Source: Adineta steineri
Lineage: Eukaryota; Rotifera; Eurotatoria; Adinetida; Adinetidae
DNA length: 64,000 nucleotides
Assembly: GCA_905250115.1 (NCBI GenBank)
Contig: CAJNOI010000003.1
Location: 288,427-352,426 of the forward strand
Direction: 5' to 3'
Below the pieces are notes generated by a model. The model made no database searches. It saw only the letters and a program-made list of their open reading frames with translations, and was not told the DNA's origin. Made by a program: the position numbers and the translations under genes. Of the stretch, positions 36,757-49,800 are shown piece by piece; the stretch's first letter is position 1; the number at the start of each line of letters is the position of its first letter.

Positions 36757-37387
36757 ATCAATTAAACATTCCTAACCGAAAAGAATAATCATATGATTTT
36801 ATTTACAAATCAATCGATTACACATAAATAATTGTTTCAATCTTCGTTAAATATCGAGTTAGGAATAGATTTATTCAAGAAAAACTAAAATTTATACTAT
36901 CATTCATGTTGAACGAATGCAATTATAGATTGATTATAAATCATTCATCTTTAAAATAATGAATTTCTTAAATATATTACAAAAAACATATCATATTAAA
37001 TATTATCGTTGAGAAAGAATTAAAAAAATAATGACTTTATATTTGTCTAACACTTGATTTAATTCTGTTCCTTTGATTTGTACCCAAGTACTTGTTGCAT
37101 TTAGATAACAAAGATAAAAAGAATGATTTAAAAGAATGATTTATTTCTTTTGATTTTTTTATTAGAATCAAATGAAAAAAATGAATGAAAAACATCGAAT
37201 AATACATATGATTGATGATACAAATGAAAGGTTTTGACAGTTGTATCTTATTCTCCTATCAAAGAGAAATTGTGTGACATCAAGCAGAAATGCGTCAATA
37301 ACATGAAATTAGAAGAAAATATTTTTTTACAAACACATTATCTTCATCAAAATACATTATTATAACTCAAACAAAGAGATTTTTTTG

Positions 37388-37504
37388 AAATAGTCACGAA
37401 ATAATCGATTTCTAACCGATTTATTGATGGTTTTTGTATAATTATCACTGTGAAAATTATTGATTAAAATCGTATGAAAATAATCGATTATTTCGTGACT
37501 ATTT
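37388..37504. mobile_element. MITE-like element, 22-bp perfect terminal inverted repeats
   Basis: The ends aaatagtcacgaaataatcgat (37388-37409) and atcgattatttcgtgactattt (37483-37504) are exact reverse complements over 22 bp, enclosing about 73 bp of AT-rich, non-coding sequence. Size and form suit a non-autonomous DNA transposon. I could not make out a target-site duplication. Confidence 0.6.
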
Positions 37505-38692
37505 TACAAAATTTTCTTTACATGGGAAAAACACACAAAACGATAAGAGAGAGAATTTCTCAATTCATGTTTTCATTCATTCATAGAAGTTTAAAAGAAC
37601 TTGAGAGAAATACCTATTCAAGTATATGTACATGTCTATATAGAAATTATTTTTTTTCCGTTTCTCCTTGATATGCATGACTCAAAAGTGAAGTGAAACA
37701 AATTTTCTTATTGACTGTTTCAATTGTAAATGTTATGAACTGCTCATTGATACGATCATATTTAGTACACTACAATCGTATAAGAAATGTAATATATAGA
37801 GAATCTTGGATTTATTTTAAACGTGTTTGATATATGAAAAATAATATTTGTTTCCTCAAACATTATGATCTATTTTTTTTTATTTGCTGGTAAGTGAGTA
37901 ATTATATATTATTGAATTTTATAAGAATATGTCAATTAAAAGTTATTTATTTAGCCTAAAATAAATAAGATATTCAATCTATTAAGAATAATCTCAAGCG
38001 ACAAAATTAATAAAACTAAACCTTTGAATAGAAGTATATGGTAAAATGAATGTTTTTCTTGTACTCATACTGGCTTTTATTTTAGTTTATTAGTTATTTG
38101 AAAAAGAAATCGACGACTAATCCTAAGAATTAGGACGAATATGAATAAATTGTAAGTGTGAATGAGGTTGTAGACAACAAGGTAACCAAAAGAGTGCAAT
38201 GGATGGTCTAGCGGTTTCTTCGTGATAAGTTCAAGTGATTTCGCTCTCCATCGTGGCAAACATTCATTAATATAAATACCAAAATTAATCTTTCTTTTTA
38301 ATTCTATCATATATTTTGTTGTATGATACTCTGTATTAAAAATATATAATTCTTGACAAGTGACATATGAAGTTATCTGAATGGAATATAGAATATTTAT
38401 TTCTAAACTTGATGATCTTTTATATTTATAAATCATTCTATTATATTACATAGATATACATGATTCAAATTCGTGATCTTCTCAACAATAAGTAAAAATA
38501 TAAAAACTATGCAACATTTTAATTCCTAATTATTTTTTAGATTTTATTTGACTTATTTCACTTCGGCTTTGATTCATGAAGCTATCTTTATTTTTTAAAA
38601 TAAATTTTTGTCATTTAATAATATTAATATGAATTTTTTCTTAATTAAGAAATGATATTATACATTAAAGAATAACAGTTCTCAATCCATTT

Positions 38693-39945
38693 TTATGCCA
38701 AATTCTTACATATATGATCAAGTACAAATCTACGATAAGCAGCGCCATGTGCCATTAATTCTGCATGTGTACCGCTTTCCAGTAATCGTCCAATAGGACC
38801 AAGAACACAAATAAGATCACATGATTGAATAGTAGAAAGACGATGTGCAACAATAATAACAGTTCGTGATGGATTATCTTGCCGTGCAGCATTCAACGAT
38901 TCTTCAACAAGCTGAAAAAAATTAGAAATAACATGGAGATTTTTGACTATCAATTTTTTTCTACTTATTCAGTAGTGTCAAATTTCTCAACTCTCTACTG
39001 TGAATTACATTATTAAGTTTCAACAAGATAGAAATAATAGAATCAAACATCGCACAAGATCCAATATTTTGTCAATTTGTATTTTATAAGAAATAGACAA
39101 ACAAATGTTATTTACCTTTTCATTATGTACATCCAACGCACTCGTTGCTTCATCAAGTAATAGAATTTCTGGATTACGAAAAAGAGCTCGTGCAATAGCA
39201 ATACGCTGTTTTTGGCCTCCAGATAAAAATGAAGTTCCATTCAATCCTACAGGTGTATCATAACCCTGAAATTTAATAAAATAATCGTTGTTTTTTTATA
39301 AATCAGCCTCTTTTCAAAGTTGAACATGTCATATGAATAAAAATTGCAGCTTTTTATTGTATTAGAGTATATAAAAAGAGTAAAACATATCTGAGGTAAT
39401 GCTTCTATAAAATTACGAGAATGAGCTCGCCTAACTGCATTAATGATATCTCCATAAGTAAATGTATGTGGTAAACAGCCATAGCCATATGACATATTTT
39501 CGACAATAGTAAGACCCAACATAAGAGCTGGTTCTTGACTAATAAGACCAATTTGTGCTCGTAACCATGATAAATTCAAAGTTCGTATATCATGACCATC
39601 GACTAACTATTAAAAAATCAATATTCAAAATCATACATATATAAATATATAATAACTCATGTGTTTTCTGGTGTGAGGAAAAGAATTATTTAGTCATTTA
39701 CTTTTCCATGTACTGTAGTGTGAATATACGACACATCTTTCTGTTTTAAGAATAAAGCTCATAGACGACTATTAAAGATAGTATTGAATCTGATCTATTT
39801 AGTTTAAAAACAATACAAATGTATCCTAAATCGATTTTCATACTGTTAGTTACTATGATGAAAACAGAGAAACAAATTACGTACCACACGTCCTTTATCA
39901 TAATCGTAAAATCGTTCGAGTAACTGAGTTACTCTTTGACTAACA
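38693..39945 (-). pseudogene. 5'-truncated ABC transporter nucleotide-binding domain
   Basis: Minus-strand exons encode the second half of an ABCB-type NBD. The pieces run [16 protein letters not shown] (about 39940-39885), then HDIRTLNLSWLRAQIGLISQ (from 39606), [21 protein letters not shown] with [12 protein letters not shown] (39265-39116), and [11 protein letters not shown]...IIVAHRLST to a stop (38911-38693). The Walker A motif and all membrane segments are missing; recognisable sequence stops at about 39945. One exon that should end after ALPQ has AT where the GT donor is expected. It is a distinct paralogue of the intact transporter on the same strand, about 3 kb away, and is probably dead. 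A partly functional transcript cannot be excluded. Confidence 0.75.
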
Positions 39946-42063
39946 ATTTAATTTCGATTCAATTCGGAAGTTTTTGATTTTGTTAAAAATAAAAAGCCGA
40001 TTCAAGTTGATTTCTTTAGACCTTTTAAGAGATTCTCGAAAATATCAATGTCGATAATCGATCGGAAAATAGTCAAAGATTTGATTAGGCAAGATATCGA
40101 AAAGAAATTTCTCTGATATCCAGATGATGCATATGACATTTTATTGGTTTTATTCAGAACATGGTAAGACAAGAAAATTTTCTCAAATCTTCTCAGTAAA
40201 TAGATCACAAATGAACAAATAATATCCTACTCCTTTTGCTCTAATCGAACAAATTATTTCCATGTATAGAAGATTTAACGTAGAAGGAAAATAAATAATG
40301 AATAATAGGATACTTAAACAAATGATAGATTTTTGTTGAGACTGTTAATGCTTTTGTTTTCTTTATAAACGATTTCAAATTAATCTAATAAAGTTCTAAT
40401 TTTGAGATAAGTATTAAAAAATATATATGAATAACAGTTCCCAAGTTAATTATTAATTATTGAGCAAAGATATAAACGAACAATCTTTTAAAAAAAGAAC
40501 TTTTTCTTTTATTCAACTTTAATCAAAATTATAACTCAATATCTCAAACTTGTTTTTAAAGAGAAATATTGAAAAAATAATGAGAATGTTTTCTGATTAA
40601 TTCAATTTAATAATTAAATTCAATTAGGGAAACAGATTGAAAGTTTGACTGAGAATCGAAATCCAGTTGAGAAGTGAAATGAAAATCATTAAAAATAATA
40701 AAATATATTAGAAATTGATTTTGAAATCTTACAAAAATCATTTTCTTTTTATTAATCATTATTAATTAGTTAATAAAATGATTAAAACAATATTTATTCT
40801 TCTCATCGATTATTAACATTCAACTTGATCGATATTAAATTTAGAATATTTAAAAGATTCATTCTCTTTCTCTTAAACATGTTCTTATATATCTTCATTC
40901 TATGAATATTATTAAGAAAAAAGTAAATTATCAATTGAAATTAAGTACATTTACTCACATTTACATTTATATCGTTCAGGTTTTGTTCTAATATGACAAT
41001 TCTTAATAATTAAGCATTCATTGAAAATATTTTATATTAGTATAAATCAATATGAAATAATATTAATAGAAACCTATTTGAAATAATTCTATTCTACTCT
41101 AATTTTATCCATCATTGATACAATTGAGAAAATAATTCTAGAGAAATACTAATTAAACTTTTATCACGACGACTACTCTTTTCATCTAAAATGAAAATAT
41201 AAAATTAAGATTTGAAAAAAAACAAATAATTCTTAATATAGTCAAGCATCTCCTTTCTTCTATTAAGATAATAAAATGAAAAGATTCCAAATTCTCATTG
41301 AAAATAACTCAATTTAAATCATAAGATATCTTAATTTATAAACAATAAAATCAAAGGAGTTTCTTTTTTATTCTATCATAAAGTTATCTTTCTATTAAAT
41401 ACTATCGATTAAGAAAGCCACGTTAACTTCCATTCGAATCGATTAAATTATTTTAAATGAAATCTTTCACCTATATTCAATGGTCAATCTTTTATTCGAA
41501 TTTTATAATAATTAGTACAACAAAAAATCATCAAGCGAATCTTACTAAGACTATTTATTTATGGATCATTAAACTCAAACTGTTTTGATTTCATCGCCTT
41601 ATTCACAAAAATTCTTTTCATATTCAATTATTTTAATAATTAGACTGACTCGACAACTTTTACAATAATCGATTAAAATGACTCTTAAATAGAAATAATC
41701 CATGTAAAATGGTCATAAGATCTTGACAAATGGCAAATGTGCCAAATAGATAAAACGGTTTGATTTTATTGTTACCCAATCGAGCAATTCTTCTTGATAA
41801 ATAACAAAAAAAAATGAGATTACTTTCGTTTGCTACTATAGAAAAGTTAGTATTTATTGAGAAATATTCTTCATGTCAGTATAAATAGTATTGATAAACA
41901 AAACTAATCTGTATTTTATTCTTTTCATTCTCTCGCCTTTGTGTTCTGATACATAATATATGACGCTGTGTGATATGAAGACACATGGATAATAGAGTAA
42001 TATGCCGACGATAGTATAGTAACACGACCCCATCCGTTCGTCATTGTAATTACACTAAAATAG
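39946..42063. other. Intergenic, AT-rich, nothing recognised
   Basis: No frame, repeat or RNA gene that I can support, up to the assembly gap. Confidence 0.6.
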
Positions 42064-42163
42064 NNNNNNNNNNNNNNNNNNNNNNNNNNNNNNNNNNNNN
42101 NNNNNNNNNNNNNNNNNNNNNNNNNNNNNNNNNNNNNNNNNNNNNNNNNNNNNNNNNNNNNNN
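42064..42163. other. Assembly gap (100 N)
   Basis: Exactly 100 unknown bases, a usual size for a scaffold join of unknown length. Gene order and distance across this point are therefore not certain. Confidence 0.99.
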
Positions 42164-43179
42164 ACAAATGAACTAGCATTGAAAATAGTAGAAATATCTT
42201 CAAAGAATGGGTTTAGAATTAGAAATATTGAATAGTCTAACAAGTGTATGTTTCAAGAGGTTGTTAATAAATCAATTGACAAATAGATTTTCAATATATA
42301 AGAAATATTTGTTTATAAAAATTGATAGAGAACATATAGTGATATTAGTTCATTTGTTTTATATATACAATAAGATAATTTTGTACGAAATCCATCAATT
42401 GACTTAAAAATATAGACAGAAATAAAGAAAAAACATGATAATACAAATAATTCATAAGGATATCGACATATTCAAGGATGAGTCACGTTGCGAGGACGTT
42501 GTACATCAGCGTCTACCCACACTATCAATTTTCTTTATTTTGTAATCTAATTACGTATTGAGCAACAGTAAAAGTTTGTTTCTACTGCATAATATAAACG
42601 TCGACGTAATAAGATATGTGTCCAACTATTTAAAAATATGACGGGAATCGTTGACCTAGTATGGACGAAAAAAATATGCATTTACCTTTTTCGTATTGTA
42701 AGACAAAATAAAGGCGTATCCTGATCAAAGTGTGGGCTTGCTGCTAAAATGGAGAATTATGTGACAAATATATCGATTACTGTATAATATGACTGGAGTC
42801 GTGTATTTAAGTTTGAGTAAAAAGTAAGACAATTCACATTTGTTCTATTTCGTACTTAGAGGTAAGATATTAATATTCAAAGTAACCAAGAAGCTTTTTT
42901 TCTATAAATGTTTATAAAATTGAGCATATATCCAGATTCTTCGGAATATTATGAGATCCTTGTATTTAGTGTGGAAAAGAAAATGAGAAATTATTATTAT
43001 TATTTATTTATTTTAAGTTGAAAAGCAAATGGAAATATTTCACCGATTAAATGTCGAATGTTTGGTATACATTTATTTGGTTTATTAAAACTAATGAAAA
43101 CAATTCTATATCCTCAAATATTTGATTAAAAACAATAAAAACAAAATCAAGTTTGTTCTTTTTTTTATATTATTCTTGT
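42164..43179. other. Intergenic, nothing recognised
   Basis: AT-rich sequence without a convincing gene. A short telomere-like word (ctacccacact) occurs at about 42514-42524. Confidence 0.5.
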
Positions 43180-44985
43180 AAACTAATAGAAATCAAAATC
43201 AAAAGATTAAAAACATTAAATAAATGCAAAAGAACAATATGAAACAATTAAAAAACTGATACCTATTCAAAAAATTCTTCAAGAAGAAAAGCAAAATATT
43301 GAAAAAAATTGATATTACAACTGATCTGGACAACAAATAACATAACTTAAATTCAATTTTATTGTTTTCAAAGTAAAATTTTATATTAAATTATTTATTT
43401 ATTTTAGATTGATATTTTGTTTTATTATATGCATTATTAGATTTAACATATTATACAGAAGCATTTTTACATATCTTATTTGAAGTAATTGAATCAAATG
43501 GTTCAATAGAAAAGTGTATCATATCTATCCTACTCATTCACTCACCCTCACGATCTTACTGATTTTTATATAAAATCTCGTTATCAATATATTATTTTAG
43601 AAGAAAATAAACCAAATAATTTAATTATATTTGATTTATCTTCATTTAATTATGAGAGGAAAACTGAAGAACGATATTAATTTATTAAAAGTCATATTCA
43701 AAAATAAAATTTTCTTTTTCTTTAGAAATATTTTCAACTTATATCATCATTAATTAACTCATTTCAAACAAATAAACAACAACAAAAAGATAAAGATACA
43801 TCTTGTAATGAACCAAGTTTTCTTTAGTCATCAATTTTACAAAAATATGATGAACATTCAATTGAATGCAAAACGGAGTTTACATTAAATACTCCACAAA
43901 TACTTAGTCTAATGAATTCATATTCAAATAAAAGTATTTTAATTGATATGGGAAAATCACAAATGGATACACATTCAAATGATAACAGAAATTCTTAATC
44001 TATTAAACAAGATCTAATTACATTTGATAACTGTTCGATGAGTCGTTTTTATTTAAAATGATAAAAATGAGTTAATTAATAAGATAATTTTATTAGAATA
44101 CTTATCATTTGCAAAATTAATTAATCGTCCTTTAAATTCACAAAATGATTACAGTGGAATTAATAATTATGCATTTTATTGGTCAAATTTCTAATGAAAT
44201 TTTTTTTATCAAATTCTAAAAATTGATAGTACTCAACAAGAAGAAAAACAAATTAAAACTAAACATCAAATCATGAAAACGTATTTTTAAAAAATAAGAT
44301 TTATAAGAAAATACAAATGTTTATAGAAAATTCGGTTTGATTTTCAAAGAAAACAAGTTGACGGAAGACTTCATCATTCTCAAATAGATCTTTACAATAA
44401 TTATATAACTCAAGATGAAAACTCTAAATTTCTTTATTTAATAATTCAATTAATTGAAATAAATTTTAATTTATTATTATTAAATTCAACATTTATTATT
44501 AGATGGTGTTTGAAAAAAAACAATTTCAAGTTTTATTCACAAACATTTTAATGTTCAACAAAATACATTAATATTTAACATGAATCTTCAATTTAACAAA
44601 TCTCATAGAATAAGGTAGAGATTTTTATTTGAAGATATTTTTAATAATTTTATCGATTTATTTTCCATTAGATTCATCTAAATATTCTATTTCATCTGAC
44701 ATAAAAATAAGAACTGAATTTATTTTTAGACTTTCTCAAACTATTTTACTTCAAGATCAAAATAAAACTAGTTCTGATTATTTTGTATTTAATGTAAGTT
44801 AAATTATCTAGTAAAAATAATTTAAATAAATATACGTATATTTATATACTTAATAGTTAGTGTTTTCAATACATATGGTTAATGTGAATGGTGAAACAAA
44901 AACTTCCTCTTCAACAAAAGATTGAAGTTTTTATGAAACTCATTTTCAAGATATCAAACAATGAAAAATTTGCTATTCAGTAATT
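43180..44985 (+). pseudogene. Decayed multi-exon gene, family unrecognised
   Basis: Plus-strand blocks read as clear protein in short runs split by stops and shifts. Examples are YEQYETIKKLIPIQKILQEE (about 43230), LYALLDLTYYTEAFLHILFE (about 43427-43486), LISSLINSFQTNKQQQKDKD (about 43740), LLEYLSFAKLINRPLNSQND (about 44095), FDFQRKQVDGRLHHSQIDLY (about 44338) and SSKYSISSDIKIRTEFIFRL (about 44674). Some edges keep GT and AG, for example a donor after FVFN near 44793. The number of interruptions rules out an intact gene. Helical, charged content recalls BAR-type or coiled-coil proteins, but I cannot name the family. Confidence 0.55.
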
Positions 44986-45068
44986 TATTTTATTTATATA
45001 ATGTTTTTTTCTTTAATTAAGAGTATAGGTATTATTTTCATCACAAATAGATACCATTATTATGATCA

Positions 45069-45138
45069 GGGTGTGGATAAGGGTGTGGATGTAGATGTTT
45101 CTGATTTGTTTTACTCACACCCACACCGACACCCACCC
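45069..45138. repeat. Telomere-like inverted repeat upstream of the NRPS
   Basis: A G-rich arm (gggtgtggataagggtgtgg, from 45069) is followed after about 20-25 bases by a C-rich arm (cacacccacaccgacaccca, from 45115, then ccc). The arms can pair as a hairpin. It lies about 150 bp before the NRPS start codon. No gene is seen in the rest of 44986-45285. Confidence 0.65.
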
Positions 45139-45285
45139 GATTTTATTTGCTTTATTCTCATCATCATCCATTTACACGCTCATATAGCTTATTGAGTTTT
45201 GTTTCTTTTTAGATAATTCTATTTTTCACATTATTTGCTTATTTAGCTTCTGCTACTTGACGAATTCGAATACAAAATATCAACA

Positions 45286-46858
45286 ATGATGGAAATGGCG
45301 CTATTACAAAAGGTTCAAGAGCAAGAATTGATGCCTCCACCAGCATCATTAACTATTCCTGCTTCTGGGTGTTCGCAAGGTGTTGCATCTTTCGCACAAG
45401 AACGAATATGGTTCGACGAAAAGTTCCATCACAACTCACCGATGTCACCTGCCATGCATAATTCTGTTCTTCCTTTGGTGATTAAGCATGGCTCAGTGTC
45501 AATCGAACGCATTCGTTCGGCCGTTGTTGCTGTTCTTGAACAGCATGAAATACTTCGAACTGCAATTTACTTCGATGAAAATCGTAATATGTTGGTCCAA
45601 GCAGTGCAATCTGTGGACAACAATAATGCTTATTCCTTTGAAATAACAGCAAACGACATACAAAGTCCCGATGAAGTTGCTGATCTACTTAGGAATGAAT
45701 CGGTCAAGCATTTTGCTGAATTAGAACAGGGTTTAGTTGTTCGTTGTCATCTAGTTAAGATGGAATCTAACGATGACATGGACAAATTATATCCTCAAGA
45801 TTTGATTATTTTCATATTTCATGGTGTAGCATTTGATTATAATTCTATTAGTCCGTTCCTCATTGCATTTACAAAAGCATACGATCAAATGGAACTGGAT
45901 GTTGAAAAGTTACAATATATCAGTTTTAGTCTATATGAGCATCAACAATTCGTTAATATCGCCGAAGACTCTCAAATACGAAGAGCTCAGCAGTTTTGGT
46001 CAAAAATGATGGATGATTACAGTCTTGATGCAAACTATCCGACACCATTTACACGCCCATTCGACACAAAAAAGCGTTCTGGAGAAGGGCATAGCATATC
46101 ATTTATACTGGATTCGATACTTGTCGAAGGTCAGATGGAATTTGCATCGTTGCATAATTTATCTATGTTTCATACAGCATTAGCGTGCTTCTTTCTCTTC
46201 ATTTATGAACTCAATGATGGTACGATTAGTGACTTGTGTGCGACCTGTCCTACAGAAAATCGATCATTCATGGATACAAAATGCATGATTGGTTCGTTTG
46301 CAAATTTATTACCATATCGTATCAAAATTAATGCAAATGAAAGTTTTATTAACTTGGTGCAGCAAATTCATCAGCTGGACATGGATATTCTTAATCAGCG
46401 TCAACTACCGTATCAACAGATCATCAAGGGTAACAGGGAGTTATGTTCAAGCAAGATTCCATTTCATTTTCAATATGAAGAAAGTCACTCTTCTCCAACT
46501 AGTGAAATGAAATCGATAGCCAAGACAAATGATGCGATATTAAATTTATATACAGAACAACCTTGGCTACATGACAATGGTATTGCTTCTCATGATATAA
46601 ATTTAAAAATGATTCATAATCAGTCCAGCCAAACGACTTATTGTATGTTTGAATGTAGCGCTGATTGTTATGATGAAGTGACGGTGTCCACCATTGGTCG
46701 ATATTTTCAGAATCTACTTTTACATATGTTCATTGAAAATACGAAAACCATTAGATTCGACCCAATTTTGGACAAAATTGGAAATCTTTCTCTTTTACCA
46801 ATGAACGTTGAAACTTTATCAAACGCCATTGAATCACTACGACATTTCTCTGAAATAA
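45286..46858 (+). other. NRPS exon 1: N-terminal condensation domain, predicted inactive
   Basis: About 40 N-terminal residues precede ASFAQERIWFDE, the usual opening of a C domain. The active-site motif HHxxxDG reads HGVAFDY (from 45820): the second, catalytic His is Gly and the final Gly is Tyr. It should not catalyse condensation in the normal way. It may be structural, or a remnant of a starter C domain. The exon ends in phase 1. Confidence 0.8.
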
Positions 46859-49800
46859 GTAAGTGCTTCGAAGAAAGCTCATTTCTAATTCCTCTTTACA
46901 TATCTGCATGAATTAAAACTCGTACATAATGAGTAACTTGTAGAAATAGTTTAAACCCCTTCGAACATAAAAAATGTATAACGTCGGCTATTTGCGAGAG
47001 ATTCGAGTATTTAACTATGAAAATAAACCTAATAAGTGTGTAAGAATAATGTCTGACTATCATAGAACCAGCTTCATATGCTCAACAGCGAATATGGCAT
47101 GATGAAGAACATCGTTTGCATTTGGATGGACCACAATTGGCAATATACAATATGGTATTCTGCTATCGTCTTTCTGCTAATCATATCTTGTCTGTTCAGC
47201 AGCTTCGTTATGCACTTGATCTTGTTGTTGAAAAGCATCAATATCTGAGAACGGCATTTATTTTTGATACTACAAAAAACATTCTTACACAACGAATTAT
47301 TGACCAACAGAATCATAAAAACAATCGATTTTCTATAGTCGAAAGCATTTATGAAACAGATGAGCAATTGAACGAAATTATGCACAATGAGACACATAAT
47401 CCTCATGTTTTTGATCTCGCTCAGGGTCGTGTCTTCCGATGGCATCTTGTTCGTTACAAACAGATTTCTACCAATGACCTTATCTCTGATAACGATATCA
47501 TCATCTTCAACTTCCATCATGCCTCGTTCGACTATCCATCGATGAAAATATTTCTCCATGATCTTCATCAAGCATACATTACAAGTCAGCTACTCAATGA
47601 TGATAGCAACAACAGACTTCACTATCTCGATTGTAAATGTCTATACTTCTCTCTTTATAATCATATCATGTCTTTCTCTCTTCTTCAGATGCTGTCATTG
47701 AACAACACATGCCTATGATTGGTGCAAGCATGTTCTGGCATGGTGCTCTGCATGATTGCAAATTAGACCAATCTCTCTCATTGCCATATGATCGATATCG
47801 ACTTACGACTGAATATCGATCTGGTTTTGGAACATCTATTTCATTCGATTTAGACCGAGATCTTTGTGACACTTTCCTCCACTACACATCTTCACAAAAC
47901 ATCTCGCTTGAACACCTGGCGTTGTCTATGTATTTTGTCTTTCTGTTTAAACTGACGAATGGAGAAACAGATCTATGCATTGGAATGAACGAAGATGGTC
48001 GATATAGAGATGAACTTAGATCAGTGATTGGTATGTTTGTCAATGCTATTCCTTTACGATGTCAGCTAGATCCACAATGGTTTCTGCATAAACTTGTTAA
48101 AAATGTTCAAGAGATAACAACAAATACTATGAAATATTCATATTTTCCACTTCAACGTATTCTCAATCAACATCCACATACTTCGAAACCTGCGTTTCTT
48201 GATCGATCATTCGAGTTCGTGCAATATTCACCACAAGATCTCCACAAAGACGTGATTATATGTGATAGTCATCTCACTGGGATGCCTATTTCGATCAAGA
48301 TTAGTGAAGATGATACCATGAGCAAATTTGACTTCATTCTTAGTATTCAGCATGATTTCGATATGAATCAACTTTCTTGTACAATCAATGCATCACTTGA
48401 TTTGTTTAACAGAGAGACAGTGAAGCAGATTTCACAACGATTTCATTTCACTTTAAATCGATTATCTACATCTATTATTGATAATCAAATAAACAAACCT
48501 ATCTATGAACTATCATTAATATTATCAGATGAACAGTATCTAATGCAATCATTGAATAATACGCAAGTATCATTTTCATCTGCTTCCACTTGTATTCATC
48601 ATGAATTTGTATACCAAGTAATGAAACATCCACAAAAACTAGCTGTTGAATTGGATGAACAATCGTTGTCATATTGGGAACTTCTATATTATGTTCAAGT
48701 CTTATCTTCAATTCTTCTAAATGAATATCATGTGCTTCCAGGTGAAGTTGTGTGTCAATGTATGGAACGAAGTTTATCAATGGTAAGTTTTCAAAACAAT
48801 AATCTATTATTATTATTATTTATCTCTAATCTCTAATAATAGATTATTGGTATATTATCAATTGAAATAGTTGGTGGTGTTTATTGTCCATTATCAGCAG
48901 AAAATCCCGAACAACGTCTTCAAAATCTTGTAGAACAAACACAAGCTCGTCTTATACTTGTTCATTCATTAACAAATCGAATATTTAAAAATAATTTTAT
49001 TACATATGATATTGATACAGCTATAAACATTAATGATAAAATTACAAATGATGATCTTTATCAATTATCAAATATTTTAATGACTCCCGATAATATATCA
49101 TATATTGTTTTTACAAGTGGCTCGACAGGAATACCAAAAGCGGTTTGTTTAATATAATTCTTTGAATTCTTCATTTGTATGTCTATATATATATTTAGGT
49201 TCGAATACGACATCGTAATTTAATTGCTTATATGAAAAGTTTTGCTGAAATGACAACATTGAAAAGAAGTGACAATGTAATACAAATGGCAAGTTGTTCT
49301 TTTGATAATCATTTTCAAGAAACTTTAGGAACATTAATGATTGGTGCTGGTTTAGTTATGTTACATCCTCATGGTAATAAAGATTTAACTTATCTTATTC
49401 ATGAATTAATGGACAAAGATGTTACTTTTATGGATGCTGTACCAAGCTATCTTGATACATTATGTCAACATCTTGAAATGCAAAATGAATATTTGAAGAA
49501 ATTGCGAATATTGTGTAGTGGAGGTAAGTCTATTCGAATCGAATATTCTTCTTGAGAAAGAAAAGAATTTATTTCATTTATAGGTGATGTTTTAACAAAT
49601 CAAATAATGTCTCGTTTGAAAAAATATGTATTCATACCATCATCATCGTCGGATGGCTGTCAACTATGGAATATGTACGGACAAGCTGAAGTAACAATTA
49701 CTACAACATATTTTCAAATAGGATTCGATTTTGATTGTGACAAAGAAGTAATGTCAATTGGACAACCACTCCCTAATTACCACTGTGCAATTATGGATGA

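Larger units (their letters stand above)
35697..38692. other. Intergenic with two inverted-repeat elements
   Basis: No gene supported; open frames here run through the arms of a fold-back. It contains the long inverted repeat at 36338-36756 and the small element at 37388-37504, both listed separately. A minus-strand frame at 38077-38436 has no recognisable domain. Confidence 0.55.

Noticed and set aside
41925-42243. Minus-strand open frames spanning the N run
   Set aside because: They run through 100 unknown bases and carry no real protein sequence on either side.
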